64,000 nucleotides of DNA, from positions 67,166,256 through 67,230,255 of the forward strand of contig NC_039364.1 in NCBI RefSeq assembly GCF_003573695.1. The letters run 5' to 3'. Position 1 is the stretch's first letter, and every line of letters begins with the position of its first letter. The notes under the pieces are model-generated. The model was given only the letters and a program-made list of their open reading frames with translations, did not search any database and had not been told where the DNA came from. Below are positions 32,484 to 44,338 of the stretch, in pieces. The position numbers were made by a program, and so were the translations under genes. The DNA is from Papaver somniferum. Taxonomy: Eukaryota; Streptophyta; Magnoliopsida; Ranunculales; Papaveraceae.

Positions 32484-35400
32484 TGTATATGGTGGATTTT
32501 CGACAAAGGGTAGAATTTCAAAATTATACTCCAGATTCGGCAACCAGATGAGTATTGAGACTCATGTCTCTCATTAAAGCATGAAAGCTCATGTCATAAA
32601 TCTCTGACTGAGAAGGATGTCTCTCAGAGTACGTGTAGATGTGTAGTCTCTCAGCTGAGGCCACGACACATCTCATGAATACTAAGCAATTTCAGTAATT
32701 ACTCCGGATCTGGCAATCAGATGAGTATCGAGACTCATGTCTCTGTGCATGAAAGCTCATGCCACCTCTGATGGAGAAAGTCTCTCAGAGAAGATGAAGA
32801 TGTGCAGTCTCTCAGCTGAGGCCACGACACATCTCATACTGTATAGAATCGAAAGATTGGGCGGCTCCTAGACAACATGTCTGCTAGTATAGAGCGACAA
32901 CGTCTTCGAGATGTAACCAGATTTTCCCCGACTATGCAAGAGGAATATGACACTCTAGCAAGTTCATATTGCTCAACCCTCAGATAATTAATGCTCCTAG
33001 ACAGGAAGCCCTTGTAGTACAGAGCCAACAATTAATATCTTAAATCGTCTGAATATCCAGCAACATTCTACGAGTCGTCAATTAATCGCCTGAATATTCA
33101 GCAATATTCTACGATTCCTCGGTATATTTCGTTACTTCAATTTGTGGTTCTTCCCAGCAGAATTCCACAGGTTAGTAATAAATATTCAATGAAACAGGCA
33201 TCTGGGCATCGAATAAGCCCTGACAAAATGGTACAAGTGTAATTAGCATATAATACACAGACCAGCATTTTGAATGCACGAACGAGCATTTTAAAAATAC
33301 GAACGAACGAGGAACCTATGCAAAATAGGAAGGGAAAGTAATAATAATAAAATATTAAACAATATCGCCAGGGGACTAGGCTCACCAGCCGACCAGTCAT
33401 GCCGTGACTAGTCCCGCGCCCAATTTTATATTTTACCATATTTTTACTATTTTCACGATCTCATGAAAATCCTCTCGTTCGAGCAAATTTCCTTTATTTC
33501 AAAGAAATTATCTAAATCACATGATTTTATCAAAAATAATAAAATTAGGGAAAGGTGTCGCGGGACCGAGCACCAGCCGGCCATGTCTTGGCCTGGCGTG
33601 GCCGGTCCCACACCTCACGTCTCCATTATTTTATTATTTCTCTCAAATTATGAAAATTCCTTGATTTTATGAATTTTCCCTAAAATCATGAAAATTACCT
33701 AATTTCATGTATTTTTATCTAAATCACATGATTTTATCAAAAAATAAAAATTAGGGAAAGGTGTCGCGGGACCGCCGGCGCGGTCATGCCTTGGCCGTGG
33801 CCGGTCCCACACCTCACGTCCCATTATTTATTATTCCTTCTCAAATTATGAAAATTCCTTGATTTTATGAATTTTCCCTAAAATTACCTAATTTCATGTA
33901 TTTTCTCTAAAATCATGGAAAATATTAAAAAAATTAGGAAAACTTGTGGGACCGGGCTCTAGCCGGCCGGCCATGCCCTAGCCGGTCCCACACGCCCATT
34001 ATTTTATTATTATTTGGTGTTTGGTTTCCTGATTTCATGAAAACTCCCTGATTTCAACAAAATATCTTGGTTTTCAACAAATCCCTTTGATTTTATGAAA
34101 AATTATCTAAAATCATCAAAATTACATAAAATTGGGAAGAGTGCCTTGGGCCCGCCCCATTGGCCGGCCGGCCATGCCACGGCCATTGCCGGTCCCACAC
34201 TCCCATTCCCTATTTTATATTTTAATTTATGTCTCTCATCTCATGGAAGTTCCCTAATTTCGCCAAACTCTCCAGTTTCATGGAATTTCCCTTAAATCAG
34301 AGAAAAATACATAAAATCACATAAAACTGGGAAAAGCATGTGGGACCGCGTGTCAGGGCCGGCCATGCCCTAGCCGTGGCCGGTCCCACACTTGTGATTC
34401 CTTGTTTATTTATTATTTTCATCATCTCATGTATTTTTGCCGGTTTCAGCAAAACCATGGATTTTGCATATTTTCTCCAAATGTTGCTCAAACGTGCATC
34501 AAAAATATCAAAATTCTCAGGACTGAAGCACGGACACTATGGTGACACGGGCACATCCCCTTGACCGACCAAGGGTGACCCTGAGGCTTGCAAACAGCTG
34601 GTCCCGCATGTTTTAATGATTTTAACCTAATTTGCTCAGTTGCTCATATTAGGTTCGAACTCTTTCCAAACAATTGGAAGTTCGCTCAAACGACCATCTA
34701 CTGGTCCCACGACCATCAAGAGCCGGTCTCATGACCTCTTGGTCCCCTCATATTTTCTACATCAGGTTTTATGATTTGTTGCTCACACGAGCATTATTTC
34801 AGTAAATGATTAAACCAGCATTTAATCATTCTTTCACCAACTGGTCCTCAAGAGACTTTGGTATTTTTGCTCATTCGAGCATCTGGGCGTTATATGGTGA
34901 ACCCGTCATCCCATGTAGCCGGTCCCGTGTTGATTTGCAATAAATCATCATTTCGGTAAAATTAGGGTTTTGAATCCAGAGCTCTGCAGAAACGTGATTC
35001 TGTGCAGATTCGAACACTCTGATAATTTTATGTTGATTCCATGATTGATATTCATATTTATTTTGCTCGACCCAGCAGTCAGTAACTTAAATTAATATTT
35101 TATTTGGTCCAGCTACCAACAATTCATCAAAAGAACAATATTTGCTCGAACTAGCAATATTCGCTCGAACCGGCAATATTTATTCAATTAGCAATATTCG
35201 CTCAGACTAGCAATATTTGCTCAAATCAAAGAATATTGGTTCAACTACCAATATTCAACAATTTAGCAACACAGTTTTGCTCGTCTTAGGTTATAATGAT
35301 ACCTCGTCTCAGCAGACACATTAAATTCATGAGTTTCGAAACATTTGCTAATCATGTTCAACTCAGCTACATGGACTCATCGTCCCATAAAGTCAGCAAC

Positions 35401-36125
35401 TGACTCCACAATCACGAGATTTCAATCGTGTCACATGGGGGGATATTAACTAGGGTTTTGGTCTGGGTCTACGGCACGTGTGTTCACCCACGACGAGAAT
35501 GTGAGCAAGTCGTGCAATCAGTTGGAAGAGTCAGCAAAGTAGTGGGTGGAAAGTTAACCAAGTCTCCGCACGATGAGTAATTGGTTTTAACACGATTTCC
35601 CCATTTCCCACTCTCTGATTCCAGCAACTGTCACACTTCATGGGATCATGGTGTTTTCAACTCCGGCATTATAAAATGTCTCTGAATCCTGATTGAAAAA
35701 AGGTTTTTCGAACAATCGAACAACATTCGCCAAAACGAGCAATTTCTCATCAAAGTTCATACAGACAATCTTTCGTCTACACGAACTCACAGAAATTACT
35801 CTCAATTGAGCAAAATTCAATCATTCAGAGCATTTTCACGCTGAATTCACAACACACCTACAATCTCAGATCACCATTGATCTCACGCATTTCTCAGCTT
35901 CCCTCCTACAGATCAACCCATCCTCTCTTGTGACCGAATTGACTCTGGAACGACCATTGTTCTTGGTTTAGGCCGGGGTCTTACAGATTGATCTCTCGAA
36001 CTTAAAGCACTCCCTTCTTGCAGTGCATCTGTGTGAGGTTCAACATTTCGCTCGGTTCAAGGAGTCTCCACACGGTCGACTCTTCAATTCCGTAAAAACC
36101 AGCAAATCGTTTTTCCCCACTCACA
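32484..36125 (+). repeat. C 5' LTR (3642 bp)
   Basis: Starts TGTATATGGTGGATTTTCG and ends CCCACTCACA. It contains, in order: duplicated modules with ctctcagctgaggcca (32600-32840), six GC-rich hairpins (33366-34397), and clustered aatattTGCTCgaactagc units (about 35130-35270). A likely TATA box, attataaaatg, lies at 35667-35677 (near 47590 in the other LTR). Confidence 0.9.
33366..34397. repeat. Array of six GC-rich hairpins, about 195 bp apart, in C LTR1
   Basis: Each unit has a dyad with gtgggaccg on the left, a GGCCGGCCATG-like centre and cggtcccacac on the right, set in AT-rich spacers full of aaatcatgaaaatt words. Units begin near 33366, 33556, 33761, 33945, 34140 and 34338. The same array is present in LTR2 at 45288-46317. 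Confidence 0.85.
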
Positions 36126-36128
36126 GAT

Positions 36129-36145
36129 TGGCGACCACAGTGGGA
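36129..36145 (+). promoter_or_regulatory. C primer-binding site
   Basis: TGGCGACCACAGTGGGA, three bases after the LTR end. Same type as in element E (one difference). Confidence 0.75.
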
Positions 36146-36182
36146 GGTTAATCTCTCGGTTGCAATCTCACGATTTCACAAG

Positions 36183-37504
36183 ATGGATGGTCTTAGGTCT
36201 GGGTTAGTTACAGGTTCCAACACAAACGACGCTAGTACTAGCAACAACAACAATGACAATCAGAATATCCCGGAAACGATTCCGGCCTCCAACACTGATG
36301 GTGGTGACATTACTCCTCCTCACGCTGAAGGTCATCCCCTGTTCGGTCGACACCCTGAAGAAGTCAGAGGAAATCCACCACCTACCATTGATCTTATCAA
36401 AGTGCAGGAGACTCTCGCAAAGAATCAGACTGACATGGCTGCTACACAGAAGGAGCTGTGTAATTATCTCAAAACTCTTACTGATAAGATGACAGAGAAG
36501 ACTCAAGAAAAGGGAAAAGAGAAGGAGAAATCCTCAGATGTTGCTGATCCTGAAGTAATCCCAATCCATACAGTGGATGATGATGAAACTGGCAAAGTTG
36601 CAGATTCGTCAGCAAAGGAACCATCAAATTTCATTACTCGGGAAGACGTGGAGCGCCTTCTGGAGAACCGTGGAAAAGACAAGACATCACATGTCCATCG
36701 TCACCAACCTCCTTATCCTGCCGCTACGCAGAGGATTCCCCTTCCAAAAGGTTACATTTCTCCAACTTTACTCTGTATGACGGAACTGGCAATAATGCTC
36801 GAGAACATGTCTCTCGTTTCCTCGAAGCCTTGGGAGAGCATGAACATAACCATGTTGTTCGCCTCAAGGAGTTTTCAAAATCCTTGAAAGGCAGAGCATA
36901 CACCTGGTACAACAACATCGCACCGGGGACTATCAACAATTGGGGAGAAATGATCAACGCCTTCTACAGGAAGTACTTTTTCGTGTCAGAGCAAGTCACT
37001 CTCTCTGATCTTGGAAGAATGTTCCAGAGGGTCAGTGAAAATCCCAATGATTACGTGAAAAGATTCAGAGTCCAGGCCCTGGACTGTCATGACCCAAATG
37101 TCACAGAGCAGCAGCTGGTAGATTTGTGTATCAACGGCATGCTCCCGGTTTACAGAGCTCTATTGGAGAATCTTCGATTCCAGACTTTCTCAGAGCTTCA
37201 CGAAGCCGCGAAGAGATCAGCAACCACTGCACCTGCCCTGTTAGAAAGAGCAAAGTCCACAAAGACTGAGGAATCACGTGACACTCGAGGAAAGACGCCT
37301 GATCAACAAGCAGTACAACCTGCATCCTCTGCAAACGCTGCTGAAGGGAGCAAGCGCAAGGGAATCCCCGAACAAGCATATGCAGCTCCTCCAAAGACGC
37401 AAAAGAAGGACAAGCCAGAGACACAGGCTCCTGGCCACGCACAGAAGCTCCTGATGATGCACCTGATTTTCCTCTCCCCATTGGAGAAGTGCTCGAACTA
37501 TTAG
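36183..37504 (+). pseudogene. C gag, one frameshift
   Basis: Starts MDGLRSGLVTGSNTND at 36183. The N-terminal 180 residues are low in complexity and charged, with SNFITREDVERLLENRG. Near 36760 a one-base shift moves the frame. The second part, traced by similarity from about 36765, contains FTLYDGTGNNAREHV, then the Retrotrans_gag core (LKEFSKSLKGRAYTWY, NAFYRKYFFVSEQVTL, NPNDYVKRFRVQALD, LVDLCINGMLP). A basic, Lys/Pro-rich tail follows, and the frame overlaps the next segment at 37489 in another frame. The product would be the capsid protein. Confidence 0.8.
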
Positions 37505-38280
37505 ACACCTGGATCCAAGATGGTGCAATCAAATTGCCATATGTCAGGAGAGACCCAACTGAGGAAGACATGGAAAATCCTCGTTACTGCCGATTCCACA
37601 GGTTCGTCAATCACCCCACAAGTAGCTGCAAAGTTTTGAAACGCATATTCAGAGAAAAAGTTGAGTCAGGAGAACTTAACCTTGGAGCCGAAGGAGTACA
37701 CAGAGATCCTCTTCCTGTCAGGACTTTCTCCATTTCTGAAGCACCAGTCAAGGAAGCGGTTCAGTCATTGATAGAGCATGTCTGTGAATTGCTCTATCTG
37801 TCAAAAGCACAAAGGGGAGACATGTTCACAGCTTTGAACCACATAGTGACTGGGAAACGCCTATTGATTCCAGAAGTACCTCCTGAACCTTCAGCCACCG
37901 ACAAAGAAATGTATGACTGGGGACTGCTCACCACCGTGCATATTAAAGGAAATGAGTTCAAAAGAGCATTCGTTGATGTCGGCACCGCCGTCACATCATC
38001 CCTTTGAAAACTCTCAGAGCTGCTGGCATTACTCGACAAGAGGCTACTCATGCTCCCATAGCAATCAGGGACCACGAAGGAATCTCCAGAGATGCATACG
38101 GCTTCATCATTCTCAAAGTCACAGAGAATTTGGTCTGCACTGAGACCAAGTTTTACATAATTCGAGAAGATCCTGGATATATGATCCTTGGAAGAACTTG
38201 GATTCATGCTGGAAGGGTAATTTCAAAGCTTTCAACACGCTCTGTCGTCGACAAAGACTCCAAGTTGGAAGAGGAAACAG
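37489..38280 (+). pseudogene. C Gag C-terminus and aspartic protease, frameshifted, DVG active site
   Basis: 37489-38007 encodes the zinc-finger-like CRFHRFVNHPTSSC motif, followed by KVLKRIFREKVESGEL and CELLYLSKAQRGDMFTALN. The protease starts FKRAFVDVGTAV; the catalytic triad reads D-V-G instead of D-T/S-G, and a one-base loss follows at once (near 38000). The frame from 38004 continues KTLRAAGITRQEA, then YMILGRTWIH, the second conserved motif. The first Asp is present, but with the Val and the frameshift activity is unlikely. Confidence 0.75.
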
Positions 38281-38582
38281 AGGACACCCCACCGTTCGAG
38301 CATCTGGAGGAAGTAAAAACCTTGATGGGACTTACGCAAGAACCTGGGGAAAATCCACATACCTTTGTCAAAAGGTTTCGAGCTCAGGCAAGTCTTATTC
38401 CTTTTCGTGCTCCAATATTACCAATGTTCAAATATGATGCTTTGATTCAAGGACTTCTCCCTACAAACGATTTAGCAATTACCAAAAGTTATGAATGGAC
38501 AACTTCACCCCGCCAATATTATACCCAATGGTTGGGTTCAGATTCTCCAAGTCGGTCATTCTATCAAGAGGTTTATTGCTGA
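38281..38582 (+). pseudogene. Second gag-like segment downstream of the protease in C
   Basis: Continues the protease frame and encodes ENPHTFVKRFRAQASLI and, 20 residues later, DALIQGLLP. This parallels ENPNDYVKRFRVQALD...LCINGMLP of C's own gag but differs in sequence. A gag piece does not belong after a protease, so it was probably acquired from a related element during the deletion that removed the polymerase. Frame ends at 38582. Confidence 0.6.
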
Positions 38583-38885
38583 AGACCTGGCTAAGCACGA
38601 CAGACAGTATGCTGGGTACTCTCCTCTACATGAGTGCCCATACGTGCCACAACCATGGAATCACAAAAGATATTCAAGGCGCGAACTACTAAGCCGAACA
38701 AATTCGAGGAAGGGAATTTGGTTCTCAAGGCGGCTAAACGAGATCTCCACTCCGCAAGGAGCTCCAATTGGGAAGGACCATTTATGGTTGCTAAGTCCAT
38801 AACTGGAGGATACTACAAATTGGTCAACACGGATGGCAGAACCCTGCCAGTAATTCACGAGAATTGGCTTAAGGCGTTTGTCTGA
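38583..38885 (+). pseudogene. C integrase C-terminal fragment
   Basis: The frame 38634-38885 encodes KARTTKPNKFEEGNLVLKAA, then SSNWEGPFMVAKSITGG, YYKLVNTDG and HENWLKAFV. This order (R..KP..F..GDLVL, NWEGP, Y.L...dG, N...L) is that of the integrase C-terminal domain in Tat elements, which contacts target DNA. The zinc-binding and catalytic DDE domains are absent. It marks the downstream edge of the polymerase deletion. Confidence 0.7.
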
Positions 38886-39267
38886 AATTATTGGGTATTT
38901 GAGGTACTGAGCGTTTGAGCACTCATGATGTCTGGATTTGGCATTTAGGATTTTCTTTCATTGTATTTCAATTCCTCCAAAACGTTTGCAATACTTGCAA
39001 TCAGTATTTGAATTCAGCAATTTATCAAAAATTCAGTTCACTTTACTTAAAGGAAAATCTCAATCAAATCCAAAAGAAAATCCTTAACCATCTAGCAATC
39101 CAAAACCAGCTAATATCAAAACCCAAATGAAAACCTCACATCTCTCAGAAGTTCAGAAATTCATGGGATTATGGAAAGGAAACTAAAGAAAACCATCGAA
39201 GAAAGATTTTGCTCCTCTGCCTCCTCCAAGACTTTCAGAGCCGCCTTTTCCACCTCCAGCTTCCTGG

Positions 39268-42200
39268 TTAGATCACAACTTCATTCATCTTCTTCAACAC
39301 GGCATCACTGGTAGGGAAGGGAACATCGCCCTTTACTGCTTTCCTGATAACTTCAAGTCTTTGACGGAGCCACTTCAGATTGAAGCCAAGATCTTCAGCA
39401 TTCTTCAAGTTGTATTCCCAATCAAAGAGTACATCTTGAGTAACAACATTTCTGGCAGTAATCCGGATATCATCTATGACACGCAAGATAGCCTCCACTT
39501 GTTTCGTCAGAAAATAACTGCGTTCTGGATCCCGAGTGACAACAATGTGTCCATACATTTCCCACAGTTCCTTGTACATAGCAGCATATCCGATAGGAAC
39601 GCTAAATCCTCCAACAAGCTGGTGATACGGGAGTAACTCACCAAATTGAGGATCAAAGGAAATCCCTGCAGTCGGATACTCATGCACTATCATCTGGTTC
39701 TCAACTACTGGAGCAGCATCGGTGATCATAGAGACAATTTCAGAAGAAGTAGCTTCCGCTATTTCGGGTTCGGGTTCCACCGTCTGAGGCACAATTAGAG
39801 TTTCTTCTACCTCCACGGCATCAACGACCAGCGCTTCATCATCTTGAGGCACAGATATGGAAGTCTTGTCACCGAAACTCCTGGATTCCCAAACCATCAT
39901 TACTGGATTCATAATTCCCAACTTCGTTATTCGGCACCTAATGCGAAGATTACATGGGATTAGAATGATTCAAGGATGGAAATCCAATACGATTATAAAA
40001 TTAAGAAAGTAAGTGAACTAACATCATCTAAGTTCCTTATCATGCATCTAAGACGTGTACAAGTAGCATCAAAGTCATGAAACACGTTTTCAAAGAAACT
40101 CAGCTGAAGAAATTTTACACTGCCCTGTGTTCAATGACGAACTGGGAGCAATTGGTAGATATAGAGTTGGGTCATATACCATTCTCTTCGTATGGAAGTC
40201 CTCACAACATGTCAAAATTTCATGGCAATTGGGCGAACGAGCTAGGAGCTGTGGTCAAAACATCGGGCAACATGCAATCTGAAAAAGTTCTGAAAGTCTC
40301 CTGGAAGTTTACTATTTCGTTTTTCAGGCCCTAAACGTGCTCAAAACTTAAAAAGCTTCTTTAAAGCTTGGAAATTTCCTGGGCTTGAGGATACATATGC
40401 AGATATTGAAAATCCGACTCCAGATGAAGATTTTACGGCGTTTTTGGTAAAAAACTGGGTTCTGAATTTTCTGACGACGAAGTTCGACCAAGTTTTTTCA
40501 TATATACACATAGATTCTCATTCATTCATTCACAAATCAGCACTTTCATACTTCTATGAAGAGGGTACAGGGTATATACTTACTTTGGAGGTCTCCGAAG
40601 TACTCGAGGAATTATGATCGTCCGTATTAACGACAAGGGGTTCATTACTTCTATTTGGCTCCGAATCTTTGGAAGCGCCTTCATCTATATTCTCAGAGGA
40701 AGGTCGAACATCAGCACTTTCCGCCTCCATGATGACATCCTCCTGGACATATTATCAAGTAATTAGCATCTTCACATGAAACTTTTATGTCCGATGGTAA
40801 AGGAAATTACTCACGGCGACTTCTTCTTCAACGCTCAAATCAGAAGTCGTCTGCAGCAGCAGAGAATCGAAGACCGTCAATACTAGACGGAGCAAAGTCC
40901 TGTAACCAAATAACAAATATTGGTTTTGAGATCCTGATAATGCGGATGGAAGAAGTCACAGCGGAAAAATATCAACAACTCACCAAAAAGGCGACTGGGG
41001 ACTTTATGGTGTTGGGCAACAACTTGCAATTCTTGCTCCTGCCTTCTCCACCGTGGGCAATTGCCTCCGCCTCTGAGAAATTCACTTCAATTCGAGGTCT
41101 CACAGCACGACCCTCCTGCAAAAGAAATTGATGTAGTAATTAAAGACGATTATACGAGTTGTATGAGGAATATGCAAAAGAATACATACCGGTGAACCTC
41201 CTGGAGATGTCTTTCGTTTGTCACCACCAGAAATATTCCTTAGTCTGGGACGAGAGGCACTCATCTCAGAAGAAGGGGGATCCTTCACTAAAGGTTGGGA
41301 GGCCGTCACATAATCATTAAGACGCTCAAGCTGCTGATCCCAGAATTCCATGTAACCTGGAGTCACGTACGTGGTTCGATCAATACAAGGGAACCAATAG
41401 GAGCTCCCTTCATCATGTGTGTGATCTAAACAAGTCTTAAGTTGTTCCACTGATGGTCTTCTCCTTCTGAAGGTTGGAACACATTGGTCCATACCCATCT
41501 GACGGGCGGTTCTGTCAATATTATACTCCTCCACCGAAAAATCTCCATACGCTGCTGATATTATGTGACCGGGAGTACAACTCAGCATGAAAGATCTTTC
41601 GCCATCACTCAAATCAGCACCGGATTTCAAATACTTACTTTCTCCAGCATTGAAAGTCTTCAATTGAGAAACGTGAGGAGGAACCACCACCCAAGGACGG
41701 AAGTTGAACTCAGACTCGTCATCTAATACGTCGATGAAGCGTGTCTTGGACTGAATTTGCTTCGTAGACCAGCGCATAATCCTAGCGTTGTCTTTCTCAT
41801 GGAAGATACGTCGAGCATCAGCAGAGTTCAGACTTTGTAAGACACTACGGGGAATGGGTGCATAGTTTCCGAAACGCTCCCACATCAGAGCTTGGAGGAA
41901 CATCGTATTGGCGTAGCATTCAATCTTCATGAAGCCGTTCGAAACACTGGAGTCTACGACTAAAGAGTCCAGGTTAGAATATAAAGAACCCAAGAATAAG
42001 CTACCGAGCGGAAGTTGTTCACCTTGAGCCAATTTAATAGCGAAAGGAATTACAAACGGCTTCAACAAGGTACCAGCATCTTCAAACACATCTCTGGACA
42101 GCCATAAGCAGAAAGCAGCAATAGACAACATACCGTCGGGTTCATCAAGAGGGGCGTCTCGTGGCCACCAATGTGTCAACCAATGAGCGTAACAACCTTT

Positions 42201-42878
42201 ACCAAAAACCTTGTTGATTCTCTCCATCTCAGCTGTTAAAGTTTTGGAAACTGCTTTCTCTTCCGCCGTCCAAAGTTCTTCAGGAAAGTTACCTGTAATT
42301 GGAAGATGCAACAAAGCAACTACATCTTCCAAGGTAATAGTGAACTCTCCCCAGCTGCATATAAACGTATGAGTTGGGATGCACCAGCGAGCAAGAAGAG
42401 CTACAATACCTCGTGGTCATGAAAGATATACAAATCTCCAGATGTTTGAACGGCCCTGGTAATTTGTGCTCTATCCAGCATAGCTCTAACACGAGGAAAT
42501 CCCAGCATGTGTCTAGACCATCCCGAGAACTTCTCTAAAGGGCGTCGAGAAAGCTTGAATTCAATCATTGAAGCCTGGAATAATCCTCGTTCAAGACAGA
42601 ACCGAATAGCAGCACGAGGAGTCACCAATTTCTTTTGAGTGACCGTCCTGGGATTGATCAGAAGGCGATATACCGGGGACTTGAGACGATTTTCGGGCTC
42701 CTGAACCTCAAAGAAAGCGTCATCTATGTTTGGGACATTCTTGACTCCAGGTGTTTCGTCTTCCTCACCAACGGAAGTCTCATCCGTGCATGTTTCCTCT
42801 ATGGAGATATCATCATCTGCACACCTTTCATCTCTGGAAGCGTCATTGGCTGGAGAATCAGACATCCTCGCAAAGCTG
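39268..42878 (-). pseudogene. C antisense gene: plant mobile domain (PMD) protein, multi-exon
   Basis: On the strand opposite to element C. ATG (MSDSPAND...) at 42865; its exon begins at 42878 after an acceptor tttcacag. Inferred coding exons: 42878-41191, 41113-40984, 40899-40815, 40742-40584 and 39937-39268. Donors are gtatgt, gtgagt, gtgagt and gtaagt; acceptors include ttttgcag and ggttacag. The acidic N-terminus is followed by the PMD: ALLARWCIPTHTF, GEFTITLEDVVALLHLPITG, ILSIAAFCLWLSRD-like core, and CVPTFRRRRPS. The last exon has the MYKELWEMYGHIV motif and helical segments. PMD proteins include Arabidopsis MAIL1/MAIN and occur in transposons. Frameshifts near 42400, within exon 40899-40815 and near 39890 break this copy. 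Confidence 0.75.
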
Positions 42879-43205
42879 CTGTGAAATCCACACAATGTTT
42901 CAGTCATCCGCGAATTCAATAAGATGATGGAATCATGCAAATTAAAACGCCGGTGTCTACAAACGGTAAATCTTGAACTCTTACCTCTTTCAATTTCACT
43001 AACAATAGTGGTTGCAATACAAGAGTTAACACACGAAATCAATTCGTTCCTTGAAACCTGCAATAACGAACAACACTTCATTAGTTCATGGAAAATGATT
43101 TTCATAAAATCATGTACATAATTTTCATAATGTGAACATTCACACAACTGAACTATGATATTTACAATAAGACATGACTTCATCACAAATAAGTTGTATA
43201 GTTTG
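42879..43205 (-). other. Probable 5' non-coding exon and intron of the PMD gene
   Basis: On the minus strand a strong acceptor ttcgttattgcag lies at about 43059, an exon follows, and a donor gaaagag|gtaagag occurs near 42980. This gives a plausible 5' untranslated exon before the ATG exon. An open frame runs through (from 43186) but has no recognisable domain upstream of MSDSPAND. Confidence 0.45.
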
Positions 43206-44323
43206 AAGGTTACTCAAAACCCATGTCTTGATTTTACAAAACAATAATTAATGCAATTTGTTCATATAAATTTTCAGAATTTATCTAATAAGAAAAATCC
43301 ATGTGAATAAAATACGTCATCATGTTTCACATAAAATATGTCAAGGCTACATGTAAAAAATAAAAATCTATTTTCCTTCGTATTAGTGTTTTATTAAAAA
43401 CCAAGGTTTATGCTAGTTTTGTGGAAGCTCACACCTATTGTGATAAAATACCGACTCTCATGAAAGCTCATAAATAAAGTTTTATCACTGGACATAAGTT
43501 TACATACATAAAAATATATATGTATATTTTCCTCGAATAAACATTATCCTTTAAAACGTAGTTTATTTCGGTTTTGTGAAAGCTCACATCTATTAAGGTA
43601 AAATCTTGGTTCACATGAAAGCTCATACACTAAGTTTTATCACTGGACCAAAGTCCACATATATAAAAAAAAATCTCTCATAAATCAGGGATTTTTATTA
43701 GTTTTCAAAACTAACGATCGAACGAACATACGTTTGATAAAACAAGGGTTTTTCTACAAAACTCACATCAACATATACACATGTATAGAATTTGTACATG
43801 GTGAAAGCATGAAACACTCATGGAATCATCAAGCATCTAAAAAAAAAAATTGGACGCACCTAGTCGGTGCCGGCCGGAAGTTGGTCGGACGGTGCTAGCT
43901 CCTGTTGGACGGACGGTGACGCTCCGGCGAAGATCCTTCCTGCTCCCGTCAAGCTCGGAGGTGAAGGTGATGAAGAGGATGGTGGTCGTGGGAAGGAGAA
44001 TAAAAAAAAAAGAGAGAGAATTAATCCCTTTTATACCTAATTTTATTTCCAAAACCTAATTCCATAAGGATTTCCCTTTTGGGCCCGACCCGTGAATCCT
44101 AAACCAACCAAGGTTCCACCATCGAACCAGCGGTTCTACACGGTTTTATGTTCACTGGATGACGTTCTATTATTCCATAGAGGTTTCCGCTCAAACCATG
44201 GTTAGCTCATTCAGTCGAAATTCGGTAATATCTTATCTTATGACTAAGTTCAATTACTTATTTTTATTTATACCTGGAAAATCACCATTAAATGCTGACT
44301 GAGGAACATGACTGTTCCTCACT
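43206..44323 (-). promoter_or_regulatory. Putative promoter region of the C antisense gene
   Basis: On the minus strand ggTATAAAAGGG (44025-44036) is a strong plant TATA box, followed by a CT-rich patch (44004-44020) typical of plant core promoters. Downstream, 43407-43540 and 43560-43690 are a diverged tandem duplication with the word CATGAAAGCTCAT (43459-43471 and 43614-43626), which is also found twice in each LTR of C. Short open frames at 43837-44059 have no recognisable domain. Confidence 0.5.
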
Positions 44324-44338
44324 AAGAAGGGGACTTAA
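44301..44338 (+). promoter_or_regulatory. C polypurine tract with an upstream hairpin
   Basis: aagaaggggacttaa (44324-44338) directly precedes LTR2 and is a polypurine tract of Tat type. Just upstream GAGGAAC-atgact-GTTCCTC (44301-44320) is a perfect 7-bp stem with a six-base loop. Confidence 0.75.
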
